Program-made: the position numbers and the translations under genes | Origin: Wuchereria bancrofti | Lineage: Eukaryota; Nematoda; Chromadorea; Rhabditida; Onchocercidae | Reading direction: 5' to 3' | DNA length: 64,000 bases | Assembly (NCBI GenBank): GCA_005281725.1 | Contig: SSBO01000009.1 | Location: 9,579,795 to 9,643,794 of the forward strand | The notes under the pieces: model-generated | What the model was told of the DNA's origin: nothing | Seen by the model: the letters and a program-made list of their open reading frames with translations, nothing else | The model's database searches: none | In this document: in pieces, positions 25,701 to 37,770 of the stretch | Layout: each line of letters opens with the position of its first letter | Numbering within the stretch: the first letter of the stretch is position 1

Positions 25701-28108
25701 CATGCGAAGGTTTTGATAATGATCTAAAATAAACGAAGGAGGAAAGAATTAAATATAAATGTATTAAAACGACATTTAAGAAACATATTGCTTCTTTTCC
25801 TATCAAAGTTAATATTCATTGTAATAAATCAATGTTTTTAGTATTTCTGCTAATCTCTTGGAAAATAATTCCATTTTAAGTTATTGTAAATTCCAACTCT
25901 TGATAATGAAGCCCATTATCCATTATTTTGCTTATTATAGCAATAAAGAAGTTCTTTGTTTCAAAATAAATTGAGATTCAGGACGAAGCTACACAGATTT
26001 TCCTTAGTAAACGATATGATATATTTTATTGATGCCTATTAAAAGGAAAAAAAAAGAAATTTCTAAAAAATCGAAATTCCACTCCTTAAGTGAAAAATCA
26101 AGAATCTTTAGTGTTCTTCTTTACCACTTTGATATAATTGAAGTGAATAATAAGTCAGCTCACCGTTCAACTTGCAACATACGCCATTGATCATTAAAAA
26201 GACTATTGGAAAATTCCGAATCAACAGCTCGTACTTCTCGTTCAGTTGCACTTTCCGTAAATTGTGGACATAGGAAAAATTGGACGAATCTGTCTAGAGC
26301 ACCCTAAAAATTTGGAAATATTAAAAAAAGAAAAAGTAGATAAGTGGGTGAATAACTGTCAATAATATAAGAGATGTGTGGCGAAAGGAAAAGTATGATA
26401 GATATCTTTGAAAGCAGTTTGTTTATTTTTTACGAATCTATAATTTTAATAAATGCTAAAAGTCAGCCACGAAAGGAAAAAAAAAAGATTAAAATGACTG
26501 CACTCGATAATCACTAATATTAATTGTAATACAATAATAAACGAAAACTTTGAGTAATTAATTCCGAACAACTAGCAATTATTTCGGGATAGAAAATAAA
26601 ATCAAATTCTTCGAGAAAATTAAGCGAAAAAGATTCACATGCAAATGTTCAGGTGCTATATCGAAATGATAATTCGTATGGTCAGTAGCTGTATAAGCAT
26701 TTGTTATTCCACCATGCGATGAAATAAATTTACTGTACTCATTCTCCGATGGGTATTTATCAGTGCCCAAAAAAAGCATATGCTCACAAAAATGAGCTAA
26801 TCCGGGTAAATTCCATGGATCCATCAAGTGTCCTGCAATATAAATCATGGAGTAATATTGTGAGGCTTAGAAACTTCGAAAAATATTTCTCAACGGAACC
26901 TGAACAAAAAACAAAATTCCGCAGTAGATGTAATACATCCATCAAATCTTATTTTCTATAACAACTTTGGATAAATCTTCCATACTTTTTTTTTCCTTTT
27001 CTTTAGCGTCAACAAAAAGTTATGAAAATTAAAGATTAAGGGCATAAATACCTACCGACATTAACATCCATTGATGCAGCACTTTTATCTGTCTTTGGAT
27101 CTGAAATCAAAAGAACCCGAAGACCATTTGTTAGCTCCAATCCTCGATACTGAAATATTTTCCATAAATTTTTTCCAAGCAACAAACTGATGTAAATTCC
27201 CATGAATAAATATTAAAATTGAATTATAATTCAATCCAAATCTAAATCACCAACTTCTCGCTTATCCTCCTTCGATTTAATAATATTATCATATCGCTGT
27301 GCAATCACATCAACTGATGAAATTTCCGAGGGAGACATTGATAGTATGAATCGAGTAGGTAAGAAACGTAAATTCCTAAAATTTCAATCATTTCAGAAAA
27401 ATAGAACAAAGAAACAAAACGAGCATAAAAACGACTTATGTGAATAAACTGAAAATGAATGCAAGAACTAGTGAACACGAAAGTTATAAATTGCTATTTT
27501 CTTCTATCCTTGATCATAACTCAATAATGCAAAATTAAAAAGAAAAAAAAAAGGAGTACCTGACTAATTGTAATTGTAATGATTATTTGAAAAATAACTA
27601 ACATAATCATAGAATAAAGAAATATTCTATTCTTGAATGAAAGCTATCTTAGTGATATAAGATAAATTGTCATCAAAAAAATATGCTACATATCAAAATA
27701 TAATATATTTCACAAAATATGCATGCAAAAAGTGTAATTTTTCAAAAGTGGAAATCTTACACATAAGCAAGCAAATATATACATATATAATTATTTTTGA
27801 AAGGAAATGTACCATAACATACATTTATGAAAGTAATAACAATAACAGTAATAATAATAATAACAATAATAATAATGGATAATAATATATAACATACATT
27901 TTAGCAGTGAATCATCTACATTGTATATTTTTAAATATAACACATTTAACTTTAAAAATAAAAAAAAATGTTTTAAAAAAATGAATATACATCATTACCG
28001 TATTGATAATGTTCTAGGAGATAAAACACCCAATGACGCAAACGATCGTTCAGCTGTCAACCAAAAGCGTACGGGCGTTTTCGAAAACAAACAGCGATAA
28101 ATGTTCAT
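19748..28108 (-). CDS. IDE: Insulin-degrading enzyme (insulysin), M16A zinc metalloprotease, complete
   Basis: Exons 5'->3' on minus: 28108-27999, 27375-27255, 27149-27056, 26832-26639, 26303-26164, 25723-25583, 25347-25194, 24986-24893, 24437-24297, 24103-23973, 23816-23708, 23552-23413, 23259-23144, 22895-22727, 22490-22331, 22047-21895, 21683-21592, 21498-21387, 21140-20973, 20813-20689, 20613-20466, 20238-20057, 19873-19748. All phases agree, giving 1039 aa against 1019 in human. The inverted zinc motif HFCEH is at 122-126 with E125 as catalytic base. The third ligand is Glu203 in AVDSE, and KFGTGN follows. The C-terminal half keeps LRTTEQLGY, whose Arg and Tyr complete the active site. 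The enzyme cleaves small peptides such as insulin-like hormones in a closed chamber. The peroxisomal -AKL tail of the human protein is absent (ends NDANKQ). Residues 1-37 resemble a mitochondrial presequence. Confidence 0.97.
21718..21835. repeat. ATT/TTG trinucleotide microsatellite in IDE intron 16
   Basis: Runs of TTG then imperfect ATT trinucleotides occupy most of the intron between IDE exons 16 and 17. Confidence 0.9.
27832..27878. repeat. AAT/AAC microsatellite in IDE intron 1
   Basis: Imperfect AAT/AAC triplets on the plus strand lie inside the 0.6 kb first intron of IDE. Confidence 0.8.
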
Positions 28109-28163
28109 TCAAAACATGGAACGGTATTCCGCTACGATTACGATATTATCAATTAGCTTTTCT
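28109..28163 (-). promoter_or_regulatory. IDE 5' leader with acceptor-like AG and in-frame 2-codon uORF
   Basis: On the minus strand GTTTAG at 28162-28167 could be an SL or 5'-UTR acceptor, leaving a 53-nt leader. The leader ends ATG TTT TGA (28117-28109), and the IDE ATG follows with no gap, so the minimal uORF is in frame and directly adjacent. Acceptor use is inference; the uORF is read directly. Confidence 0.4.
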
Positions 28164-29758
28164 AAACTTTAACTGGAACTTCTGAAACATAACATAATGA
28201 TAATCAAAATATATTCATTTTATACTATTCATTATATACGTCTATTAATAGGTATCGTAATGCAATGCAATTTATAGTAAATTTTTCTCATTATCTTATC
28301 TTACCGGTGACCTATTTCGTTTTATTTATCACCTCTTAAACATTTCAGAAGATTACGAATTATTAAACTTATTTATCATTAGTATGATCTTTTCGACCAA
28401 AAACTTCATATAGACTAGGCATGTTTAATAATTAACTATATCATATGGTAGGTATTGAGATTACGTACAGAATCCACTGCATTAATACCCATTTTCTCAG
28501 AGTAATTTACACTACAGAAATTACCCTCTCATCAAATTACCAAACCACTTTGCGTCTTTCACTGATTTATTCATTACTTTTTCTTTATTACGATGAATTC
28601 CACAGGTAACATTCCTCCTTTCTTAAAAATTAAAATTCAGCCGACCCTTGCTCTCCTTACATCCGTCTCTTCTCTCCCTCTCTCTCAATTTCCACCTCAT
28701 CATTCCTTCCGTTTCTTTACCCCTCTCTTCCTCTTTCTCTCCTTATATCACTCCGCGTCATTTCTTCCACCATCTTTTAGGAAATGAAGATTTAATTTCT
28801 TTCCCAAAAAATTCACATAAGAGACCAAAGTATGTCGAAACAACAATTTCCACCTAACATTATTATGATTTTATAATACAAGATTAGACCAAATTTATCA
28901 CGTTCTGTAATTAAAAACAAAACAAACAATTACAGTTAAAAACATAGTACAAGAAAAGTGAACATCAATGTCAATAAGGTAATGAAATTGCTAAGCTGAT
29001 ATTACTTAAAGCTTAATAATTCTAAAGCACCAGAAATTCTTCTTATTTTCCGTACTTTATGCTATTTATCCGTGATAATACTTCCCATCTCCAAACTCAG
29101 AAATTAAAGGGTAATCACACAAACATTCAAAGATATATTCATTACAAACAAAAGTGAAATCTAGTTCGTTTCTATAATTTACCTAGTCATTAGTTCAAAA
29201 TGTTACAACAAGTAATGCAGTAAAACAAATGTACTAAGATGGAACAACAGTGTGGAGATAATTATCAGTAATCAAATTTTTAAAGGTAAGACAAAAATTT
29301 CTGATTATGAAAAATTATTAGTTAACAAATTATTAGTTAATAGAATTATTAGTCAACAACTTTACAATTACCTTCACAATTACCCAGTACTGGTAAATAA
29401 TAATGAATAATAATGTGAAAGACATGAGTCTTCATCACTTAATGGATCCCTCTTTAGCTATTCCACTCCAAAAAAAGTACCCTTACCTATTCAAAAAATA
29501 ATTTCTGGAGCATAAAGATGTTTCTTATGTTATGAGAAAGTTATGTGAACATGATATGAAGTACAATTAGTCAAGTAAATGAATCATATTTATGGCAACA
29601 TGGAGTATTTCAGATTCAGCAATAACAGTACCTCATGAGATTTTAAGCGTGACATTCTCCTTCTTAATCAGTACAGCTATACAACTTAATTTGATACAAC
29701 AAATAATTTCATAACATAACATTTCATAACACATATCACTACAGTCAATAATTTCAAA
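28164..29758. other. Intercistronic region between ARP2 stop and IDE leader
   Basis: No exon with supporting splice sites is seen. A pyrimidine-rich (plus) / GA-rich (minus) tract lies at about 28616-28765, roughly 0.55 kb upstream of the IDE start. The region must hold the ARP2 3' UTR and either the IDE promoter or an operon spacer. Confidence 0.6.
28616..28765 (-). promoter_or_regulatory. GA-rich tract upstream of IDE
   Basis: On the IDE sense strand this is a run of AGAGAGAGGGAGAGAAG-like sequence, markedly more purine-rich and less AT-rich than its surroundings. GA repeats commonly occur in invertebrate promoters, but no factor binding can be shown. Confidence 0.3.
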
Positions 29759-32700
29759 TTACCTAATGCCTAACTTTCTCAAACATCGTTCAAGTCCTCC
29801 TTCTTCATATTCTTGTTTCGAAATCCAGAAATCCTGAAACAATAAGAATAGTCAAAATAGAAACATGTAATTTGGCTCTTTGTGAAATAAGCAATCAAAA
29901 TAATATTATTCGACCCTTATACAACAATATCATAGAAGTGAAAGTGAAAAAATAGACATATGCAAATAAAAATAATTATTTACTGCGTCTCGATCCCTCA
30001 TGATGTTCGCTAATACAGCACCACCAAGAAATACCATATGTTGCCTCCTTGGAGGTGCTTCAATTCGAATTTTGAACTTCTGGAAAAATATAAGTCTTAC
30101 ATAATTGCTAGCAACCCAACTATGAGTAGATGTCAAATAAGATCTTAGTGATAATGAATTACATCAAGACATTACAACAAAATTAAGCCTAGTAACTCAT
30201 AACCGAAAAGGGTGTTTTAATTAACAGACCTGAAATGCCTCAGTATTCCCTCGCAGAACTCGATCGAGATAAAGCTGTTTCAACTCACGTTCCAAACGGC
30301 TTTGAAGACCAGGGTACATGGTGGTGCCACCAGATAACACAATATGTTTATAAAATTCAAGTCGAGTATCTAAAAAAATAAGGATTCTATGGCAAAATTT
30401 AAAGTCGTTGACTCCTCATAGTCAATAATTTATTACATATTTGATCGAACAGTTTGAGCAAAGTTCCAAAAATAAAAAGAACGAACAGCTACATTCAAAG
30501 TGTTTGTTATCCTTCTCTAAAGTCAAAGTTTTCGCTGCACAGTACACTAAAACATAAGACTTTGTGTTTCAAAGTTATTTTCCATCAAGAGCAGATAATA
30601 TTGCTGCCAATCAAGTAAACTATTTAATACTAGCATTCAATTTTAATACTGATAATGATTTTGCGGTTACGAAAGAATAATAAAAATATAGGTAACTTAC
30701 CGATGTCGGCAGATTGTATAACTCCAAACAGTAACTCACTAAGACCAGATCTTTCAACATTAATTAAATGTGGTTGAAACAAAACTTCAGGTGCTTCAAA
30801 TCTTTCGCCTCCAACACGAATCACGCGACCATCCGGTAACTAAATTAATCTGCACTTTACAATCAAATTTAACAGAACAATATACTAACATTTGACTTAC
30901 TAATAAAATATCGAACAACCCATTAACAATGCTAAAATTCTGATAATGCTATTTCGAACATAAATACTGAAGAAAATGCTAAACAAATTAGCTATGATGC
31001 TCAATTCCAGAAAGATTGAAGAATTTTTTAAAAATGTTACTAAATGGACGGATGGAGTAATGAATGGAGTAAAACGCGGTCGATAAAACAAGGAGAACGG
31101 TCATTGTACTAGCCGCTATCTTTAAAAATACTAACAGTATATGATTCCGTGAGAACTGTCGTTTCAAGAGCTAGACGTTGTTCTTTCTCCACGTCATAAG
31201 CTACGTAACATAATTTTTCTTTCAATAATCGAACAGTCTCGAAATCTGCTGTATGGTTGAAAGCATAACCTCGCAGTAGCAAGAGCTAAAAATGTGTCAA
31301 ATAAGGATTGTGGAAGCATACTTAAAATTAGGTTACTTCAGCAAAATTTTTTAAATTTCAATATGACAGCTCATTATCTTTCATGTTCGTGAGAACAAAT
31401 CATAGAAAAGTAAAGAATACTTGTATTTATTTTCCATAAACGTTACAGCATATATTCTCTACGTTTACTTCTAAAATTATTATAACTTTAGTATAAAACA
31501 AAAGTAAAATAAACCGATGGTTTGGAAATCTATCTACATACTTTAATTAAATAACGAGTGATGTCACGCCCAGCAATATCTAAACGGCGCGTCAAATGAT
31601 TCAAAGCGTATCCTTCGTACACCGGACAAATGTGTGTTACACCTTCACCACTATCAACAACAACACCCGTAAGTAATCCTTGATGATAAAGTGTCAACAC
31701 TGCCTGAATTTTCATCCAAAAAATTAAGAAATGAAAGATAATTTGCCAAGAAATAAAGCAGAAAATGAAGTAGAGATACATAAGACCAAATTTTTATAAT
31801 CTTAACAATTAGTAGTCATTTGAAATGAGTATAAAGAAAAAAATATTTAACAAGAGGGTTCAGTTCGGATTTGTAATGAAATACAAAAATAAGGAATACA
31901 AGTAAAATGAATGGTTCAATATAAAAATTCCTTTCAGATTTAACTGAGGAGTGTGGACTGCACTAAACCAGCTAAAAGAAACTAGAACTCAGTCATCCAG
32001 TGATTCGGATAATGGAACACTACGACGAGAAGTGTTCGTTGAATACTGTTTTATCTTCAATAAAGAATTAAATTTTCACAGAAACTATTAAATTCTTAAA
32101 TTTTCATCAGCATATCTAGAAAACTTACTTGTACAGCCACGTAGAGAGAGTTGAAACCGTACTGCTCAAACATAACTTGGAAAAGTTTCTCACGATTACC
32201 ACTTGGATTCAACGGTGGCTCAGTAAGTAATAATTTGCAGTCCTGGAATTAAACAAATTACAGTAAATAATTTTACATCAAAAAATTCAAATAATATATC
32301 GTGATCTGCGACTAGATTTCATCAAAGTTACACGATGTTATATAAATGCCTGTCTAGTAAATTAGTTAATCTTACAGTTGGGTTCTCACAATAGCGTTAT
32401 AAAAGATAAAAAAGAAGGAAAACAAGAACACACTTTCGGATCAATATCCATCTTTTCTGGACCAAATGTATAGTCCCATACATGACCCATGTCATCCCAA
32501 TTTCTAACTATTCCATTTTCCATTGGATAACTGCATTCTAACATCTGCCTTAACTGAGTACATTCTTCACCAATCATAAGATCCTGAAAATCATCAATCT
32601 TACCCATCTTTTTACCTAACAAAAGGATTTATCCAAATCAAAAAAAAAAAAGGGTTTGAAGTGACGAAGTGGAAAATTTACCTTAATTTCTATACTGCCA

Positions 32701-33013
32701 ACTTTTTGTGATGATCGTACCAATGGACGTCCTACTACTGATGGAAATATGTGAGCAGGAAAATTGGTTCCAGCGTAACCACATTTTACAAACTAAAAAA
32801 CTTATATTTATTTAAGCGCTTTGGAAATTTAATGCTGCCAGATTTAATTTTAGATTAAAAATTAAATTAAACAAAAGAACAGTCGAACATTACAAACTTT
32901 GGAAGATAATAGACTTGCTTTCCAATATCAATTTTTTTCCTATTTTCTTTAAGTGAAAAGATTACTCCAGTGCCGTTGTCAACGACGATAAGCTTTCGAC
33001 CTTGTGAATCCAT
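29759..33013 (-). CDS. arx-2: Actin-related protein 2 (ARP2), Arp2/3 complex subunit, complete
   Basis: Exons 5'->3' on minus: 33013-32966, 32792-32682, 32583-32434, 32242-32129, 31703-31542, 31285-31136, 30839-30701, 30369-30230, 30079-29984, 29833-29759. This gives 394 aa, the same length as human ARP2. The protein opens [16 protein letters not shown], the actin-fold phosphate-1 loop, followed by FVKCGYAG. It keeps [19 protein letters not shown] (phosphate-2 loop), [31 protein letters not shown] and [13 protein letters not shown]. With ARP3 it forms the nucleation core that starts branched actin filaments in the cytoplasm. A minus-strand acceptor-like AG at 33029-33030 leaves a 15-nt leader, which suits SL trans-splicing. 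The exon 9 donor is ambiguous by one codon (29984 with GT, or 29987 with GC). The ten-residue frame between 32620 and 32584 was excluded because joining at TTTTCAG restores the family sequence exactly. Confidence 0.98.
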
Positions 33014-34324
33014 AACGATACTTAGAAGCTAGCAAAATACACCTTGACAACTAACTATTTGCCCTGCTTCTCGCCAATCTTACAGGTTATACCTGCAACA
33101 GATAAAACTAGTCAAAAAAGATTTGACCACAATGTAAAACTGATGCTTGGATACATGTCAGGCTATAATTACCAACCGTCTTCTACCAAAAATTAAAACT
33201 ATTATTCCGAAAAAAAAAGTCAGGATATTAAGCAGCACAATAATTGGAAATAAAAGTGAAAGAAAATGTATAAGCGGAATATCGAACTTATAAAATGTGA
33301 TGATGAGATTTAAAGTAATAATCACAGTGACTGAAAGTAAAGTAATGGAAAGAAAAAGAATGCGCAAGAAAAGTGAAACTGATTTGATATGAATTACAAC
33401 AATGTTAGGAAAAAAATTCTTTTTTCAACTTATGCTGCATAATTTGCGAAAACTAACAACTGCAACTGCAAAAGTATTTTATAACTGAATAAAAAAATTT
33501 GAATTATAATTACTTTAATTATGACACATGAGTGTACATATTAAAAAAAGTCGTCGTACGATAAAATTAATTAAATTTTATATATATCAAAATCTAATGA
33601 ATTCTACATAACATAACTTACTTATAGCCGAAATAATCATCAAAATTAATATGCTAGCCACATATGCAAATGTAAAGTGTCATTTTATGACTCATTAAAT
33701 GACTCACTAAATCACAAATTACGGTACGTAAGTTAGCGTTTCGAGAATATCGTTATATAAGTCAGCACTAAATATTAAAACAAAGTATTTAAACGAACAT
33801 GATTAAAATTTTTGAATTCCTGGCTAAAAATCGTTTAATTGACAATAATAACTACTTAATCCGTACATTTTAATTATTCGATCAATTGAACAAATCTTTG
33901 TAATATATTAGATATAATTAAAATTGAAAACATTACGCATTAGGCTAATTTATCAATCTATTTGATTTAGGTTAATTTATTAATCTGTTAAATTGATCAT
34001 TCTCTTACTAAAAACACGATTTTTGTTAATTTGTTACAATTATTATTTCGTATAATCGGCTTATTAAAAAAAAAATTTTCTTTTTTAGGATATAAAATTA
34101 ATGAGACGCTTTGCTAACTATTTTGTAATTCATTTTTATTTCACCATGAATAATTCATAAAGATGGAAGAAAAGCTGTTTTGTGAATTATATCATTCATA
34201 TAATTTGTTATAAATTTCTTTTCTTCCGTTTTTCATTTCTATTTTTATTTTCCTCTTTTTTTTGCAATTGAATTATCGAACTATTGATGCATCATATGAA
34301 AAAATAATGCAGTAGTCATTATAT

Positions 34325-34520
34325 AATATTTTATTCATCATACGATAGTGCTTCATTATACGGTATTTCATTCATTATACGATATTTCATAAGCAGTTCA
34401 TTATACGGTATTCCAGTTATTACACAACAGTATTTCGTTATACGATATTTCATTTATACAGTAGTACTTCATTCGTTATGCGATAGTGTTTCATTATGCT
34501 ATATTTCATTTACATTTATC
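34325..34520. repeat. Irregular repeat built on TTCATTATACGATATTTCAT
   Basis: The word CATTATACGRTATTTCATT recurs about eight times with variable spacing and substitutions. It forms a diverged array directly upstream of a more regular 31-bp array. Confidence 0.75.
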
Positions 34521-34594
34521 AATGATTATGCAATATTTCATTGCATTAAGTGATAGGAATTGGTTGATTAAATGTTACTAATGGTTCACTAATT

Positions 34595-34745
34595 AACTAA
34601 TCTGTTAGTAATTGGTTCATTAATTAACTAATCTGTTAGTAATTGGTTCATTAATTAACTAATCTGTTAGTAATTGGTTCATTAATTAAGTAATCTGTTA
34701 GTAATTGGTTCATTAAGTGACGGTAATTGGTTCATTAAATGATAA
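34595..34745. repeat. 31-bp minisatellite, about 4.5 copies
   Basis: Units containing CTAATCTGTTAGTAATTGG followed by TTCATTAATTAA repeat head-to-tail with almost no divergence in the first three copies. Later copies degrade (AAGTAATC, then AAGTGACGG). Confidence 0.95.
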
Positions 34746-37099
34746 CAATTGGTTATACGGCGCTTTATTATATTGCTTGGCGCATTGTTTGATTAGCAAA
34801 TGAATAGATCAAATTATAATGAATACTGATTTGTTTAATGATCATGCGATAGTAGTATTAGCAGCTATTTTGTATAACATCATTCAACCATTTATTCATA
34901 GTATAATGGTATAAATTCAATATAAACTTATTTTTAATATTTATTTACATAAATTTATGGTATAAAATATTTATGGTCCATTTATATAATATTATTATAA
35001 ATATTATAAACCACTTATGATATAAAACAAATTTGATTTTAAAGTAGTAGCTTTACTATATTGGGCCTTGTTTTAAGTGGAAAAAATTATTGCTTGTAAT
35101 ATGGTTTAAGTTTGAACTAAGTATTTCTAAGCTTCCAATTCACAAAATTTGATTCCAATAGTAGTTTTTTACCTCCTTTTTTTTCTATAGCAGTTATATG
35201 ATTATGTGAGCAGTTTTATTTCCAAAAAAAAAAAAAAAATAATGTTGGTATGCTTCGATGAAAATTCATTATCTGTAATTTTAACAATAAACGGAAGTGT
35301 AAATTAAGCTGAACCATGTAACTGCTTTTTACTTTTCGATGTATACGGTTGAAATAAATACAACCTAAAAATTTTGATTGACAAGAAAAAAAGTGTAAAC
35401 AATTTTCTTTTATTTAAGTTTAATTTAACTTTCTTCACCTCCTGTAATTACTGTCTGGAATTTTAAGTAATTTGATCCACAAAATCTGAACATTACCGCA
35501 CTTTGTAAGTATTCTTTTAGGTAAGCAACGAAGTCTTCAAATTTTCAATTTCTGATTTTTAAACTGAATTTCAATCAGTAAAAAAGGACATGCAATATGT
35601 AATATGTAGAATACCGATGCAACAACAATAATTGTAATAACAGCTATCCTCATTTCAAGTTTTAAAATTATTTTACATCAAATGATCGATTTAATGATGG
35701 TTCGAGGAAGGTTTCATATATTATGTTTATTGATCAAAATATTTAAATTTAAAGTCACATAAAAAAAATCTTGTATAAACTATTATCAAAAGAAAAAAAA
35801 AGAAATTGCATTGTTCAACAATATTGACAATTTTTTTTTTCTTCCTTTAAGCATTTTTATCATATTTATTTGCTGCTGGAAATTTTTGATTTATTATACT
35901 GATGTAAGTGGGATAAAATGAATTGATTCAAAACTATGATAAACAAATAAAAATAAAACAGAGGAAAGAAAGCGGGTTTAAAGGACAGAGAGAAAGAGAG
36001 GGAGATGGTGAAAAAAAATTTAAGTCAGCATTTCAACATTTAAATAAAATAACAAGTGGAAAATATTGGAGGGAAAAAAATTTTTGTTCTTCCTTTTTTC
36101 CAGCTAAATTTTGTCTTGTATTTCATGCATTGTATAAGAATGATAAAGTGAAAATTGTTGAATGATATAGGATTGTAAAAAATGAGAATTATTGATTGTT
36201 TATTTATTTTTATTTATTTATTTATTTTTTTTTTTGACTTTTTGCATTTCAAATGGAAACGAAATTAGTAGTGTGAAAATATAATAAAAGAAAAATTTCA
36301 TACAATATTATTTTTCTTGTTGTAGAAAAAAAAGAATGATGCAAGTTTTTCACTTATTTTTTGTTTTTCTTCATTTCTTTAATTCATCAGATATTTTTAC
36401 GCATGCATATGATTGACATTTTACATAAAAAATTTAATTTGTTGTTTTTTTTTCTTACAATGTTAATTTTAAACCTAAATTTAGTTATTTTTTCTTTTTC
36501 AATATATTATTTAGCTCCCGTTGTAATTTGGTGAGAGGAAAAAATTCGGTAAATTTTTAATTAGTTTTTTTTTACTCTTCATTTGCAAACTTTTTTTTCT
36601 CAACATTAATTATTTTATTAATTTGATTAGTAGTGTCAAATTGAAAATTCAAAATATTTGCTACTTGAACATAAACCTTTAATTGCAATCCTAACATATA
36701 TTTGGAAATAAGCTTTTAATTATACGCCTAATATACACATTGATAACCTTTTAATTAGTAATACTGAAATACTGAAATTACTGCCATAATATGATATAGG
36801 ATAGAGTTAATTTCATAATATATTTCAGGAAGGAAATATAATTAAAAACTTAATATACATATAATAAACTCTACAAATGTTAAGCAATGAAAAAAAAAAA
36901 AAACATTCCATACGGTAGTTTAAATATTGTTAAATGTTTAGGTTTCTACATGCTCCTTATTATAATAAAACAAAGAGTTAGGGAATGAGAAGAAGAAGAA
37001 TGAAAAAATTTTAATATGATTTTATTGTATCCTAAAATACCTTATCCAAGTAATGATTTCACATATCAATAAATATTCAATCTATTTTCTAAATCTTAT

Positions 37100-37515
37100 G
37101 AAGTAATACAGTCTTATTTTTGAGTCTTACGTAATAATACGGTCTTATTTTTGAGTCTTACGTAATAATACGGTCTTATTTTTGAGTCTTACGTAATAAT
37201 ACGGTCTTATTTTTGAGTCTTACGTAATAATACGGTCTTATTTTTGAATCTTACGTAATAATACGGTCTTATTTTTGAATCTTACGTAATAATACGGTCT
37301 TATTTTTGAATCTAACGTAATAATACGGTCTTATTTTTTGAATCTTACGTAATAATACGGTCTTATTTTTGAATCTTACGTAATAATACGGTCTTATTTT
37401 TGAATCTTACGTAATAATACGGTCTTATTTTTTGAATCTAACGTAATAATACGGTCTTATTTTTTGAATCTAACGTAATAATACGGTCTTATTTTTTGAA
37501 TCTAACGTAATAGAT
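37100..37515. repeat. 31-32 bp minisatellite carrying TTACGTAA, 13 core copies
   Basis: The unit contains ACGTAATAATACGGTCTTAT followed by TTTTTGA(G/A)TCT(T/A). Thirteen consecutive copies of ACGTAATA are seen. Nine carry the palindrome TTACGTAA; four carry TAACGTAA instead. Several later units have one extra T, giving 32 bp. Variants occur in runs, a sign of recent unit-to-unit amplification. Confidence 0.97.
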
Positions 37516-37770
37516 ACAATCTTATTTTTGATTTCTACATGGTAATGCAATCGTATTTTTAATTCCTATGTAATAACAGGTTTAATTTTAAAATCCAACA
37601 TAATATTTTAATACATTTTATTTTATTTTTGAATTCTATGTGATATAACAGCCCTATTTTTGAATTCCATATAATAATGATCTTATTTTTGAACCTTACG
37701 TGATCATACAGTCATATTTTTGAATTATATGTGATACTACAGTCTTTCTTTTTCCTTTTCTTTATTTTTG
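37516..37770. repeat. Decayed flank of the 31-bp minisatellite
   Basis: Words such as CTTATTTTTGAATTCTATGTGAT continue at roughly 30-35 bp spacing beyond the ordered array, with heavy substitution. They look like old units of the same repeat. Confidence 0.7.

Noticed and set aside
28593..28857. Ser/Leu/Pro-rich frames on the plus strand
   Set aside because: They are readings of a CT-rich tract lying between two minus-strand genes.
32584..32622. N-terminal extension of ARP2 exon 3 beginning [13 protein letters not shown]
   Set aside because: Phase from exon 2 does not allow it, and the TTTTCAG acceptor restores the conserved EIK-DLM junction.
35923..36165. 80-codon basic frame
   Set aside because: Low complexity, no neighbours or family, and an isolated frame in a repeat-rich intergenic region.
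37100..37515. CRISPR-like array
   Set aside because: The 31-32 bp units are contiguous with no unique spacers, and the host is a eukaryote; this is a minisatellite.
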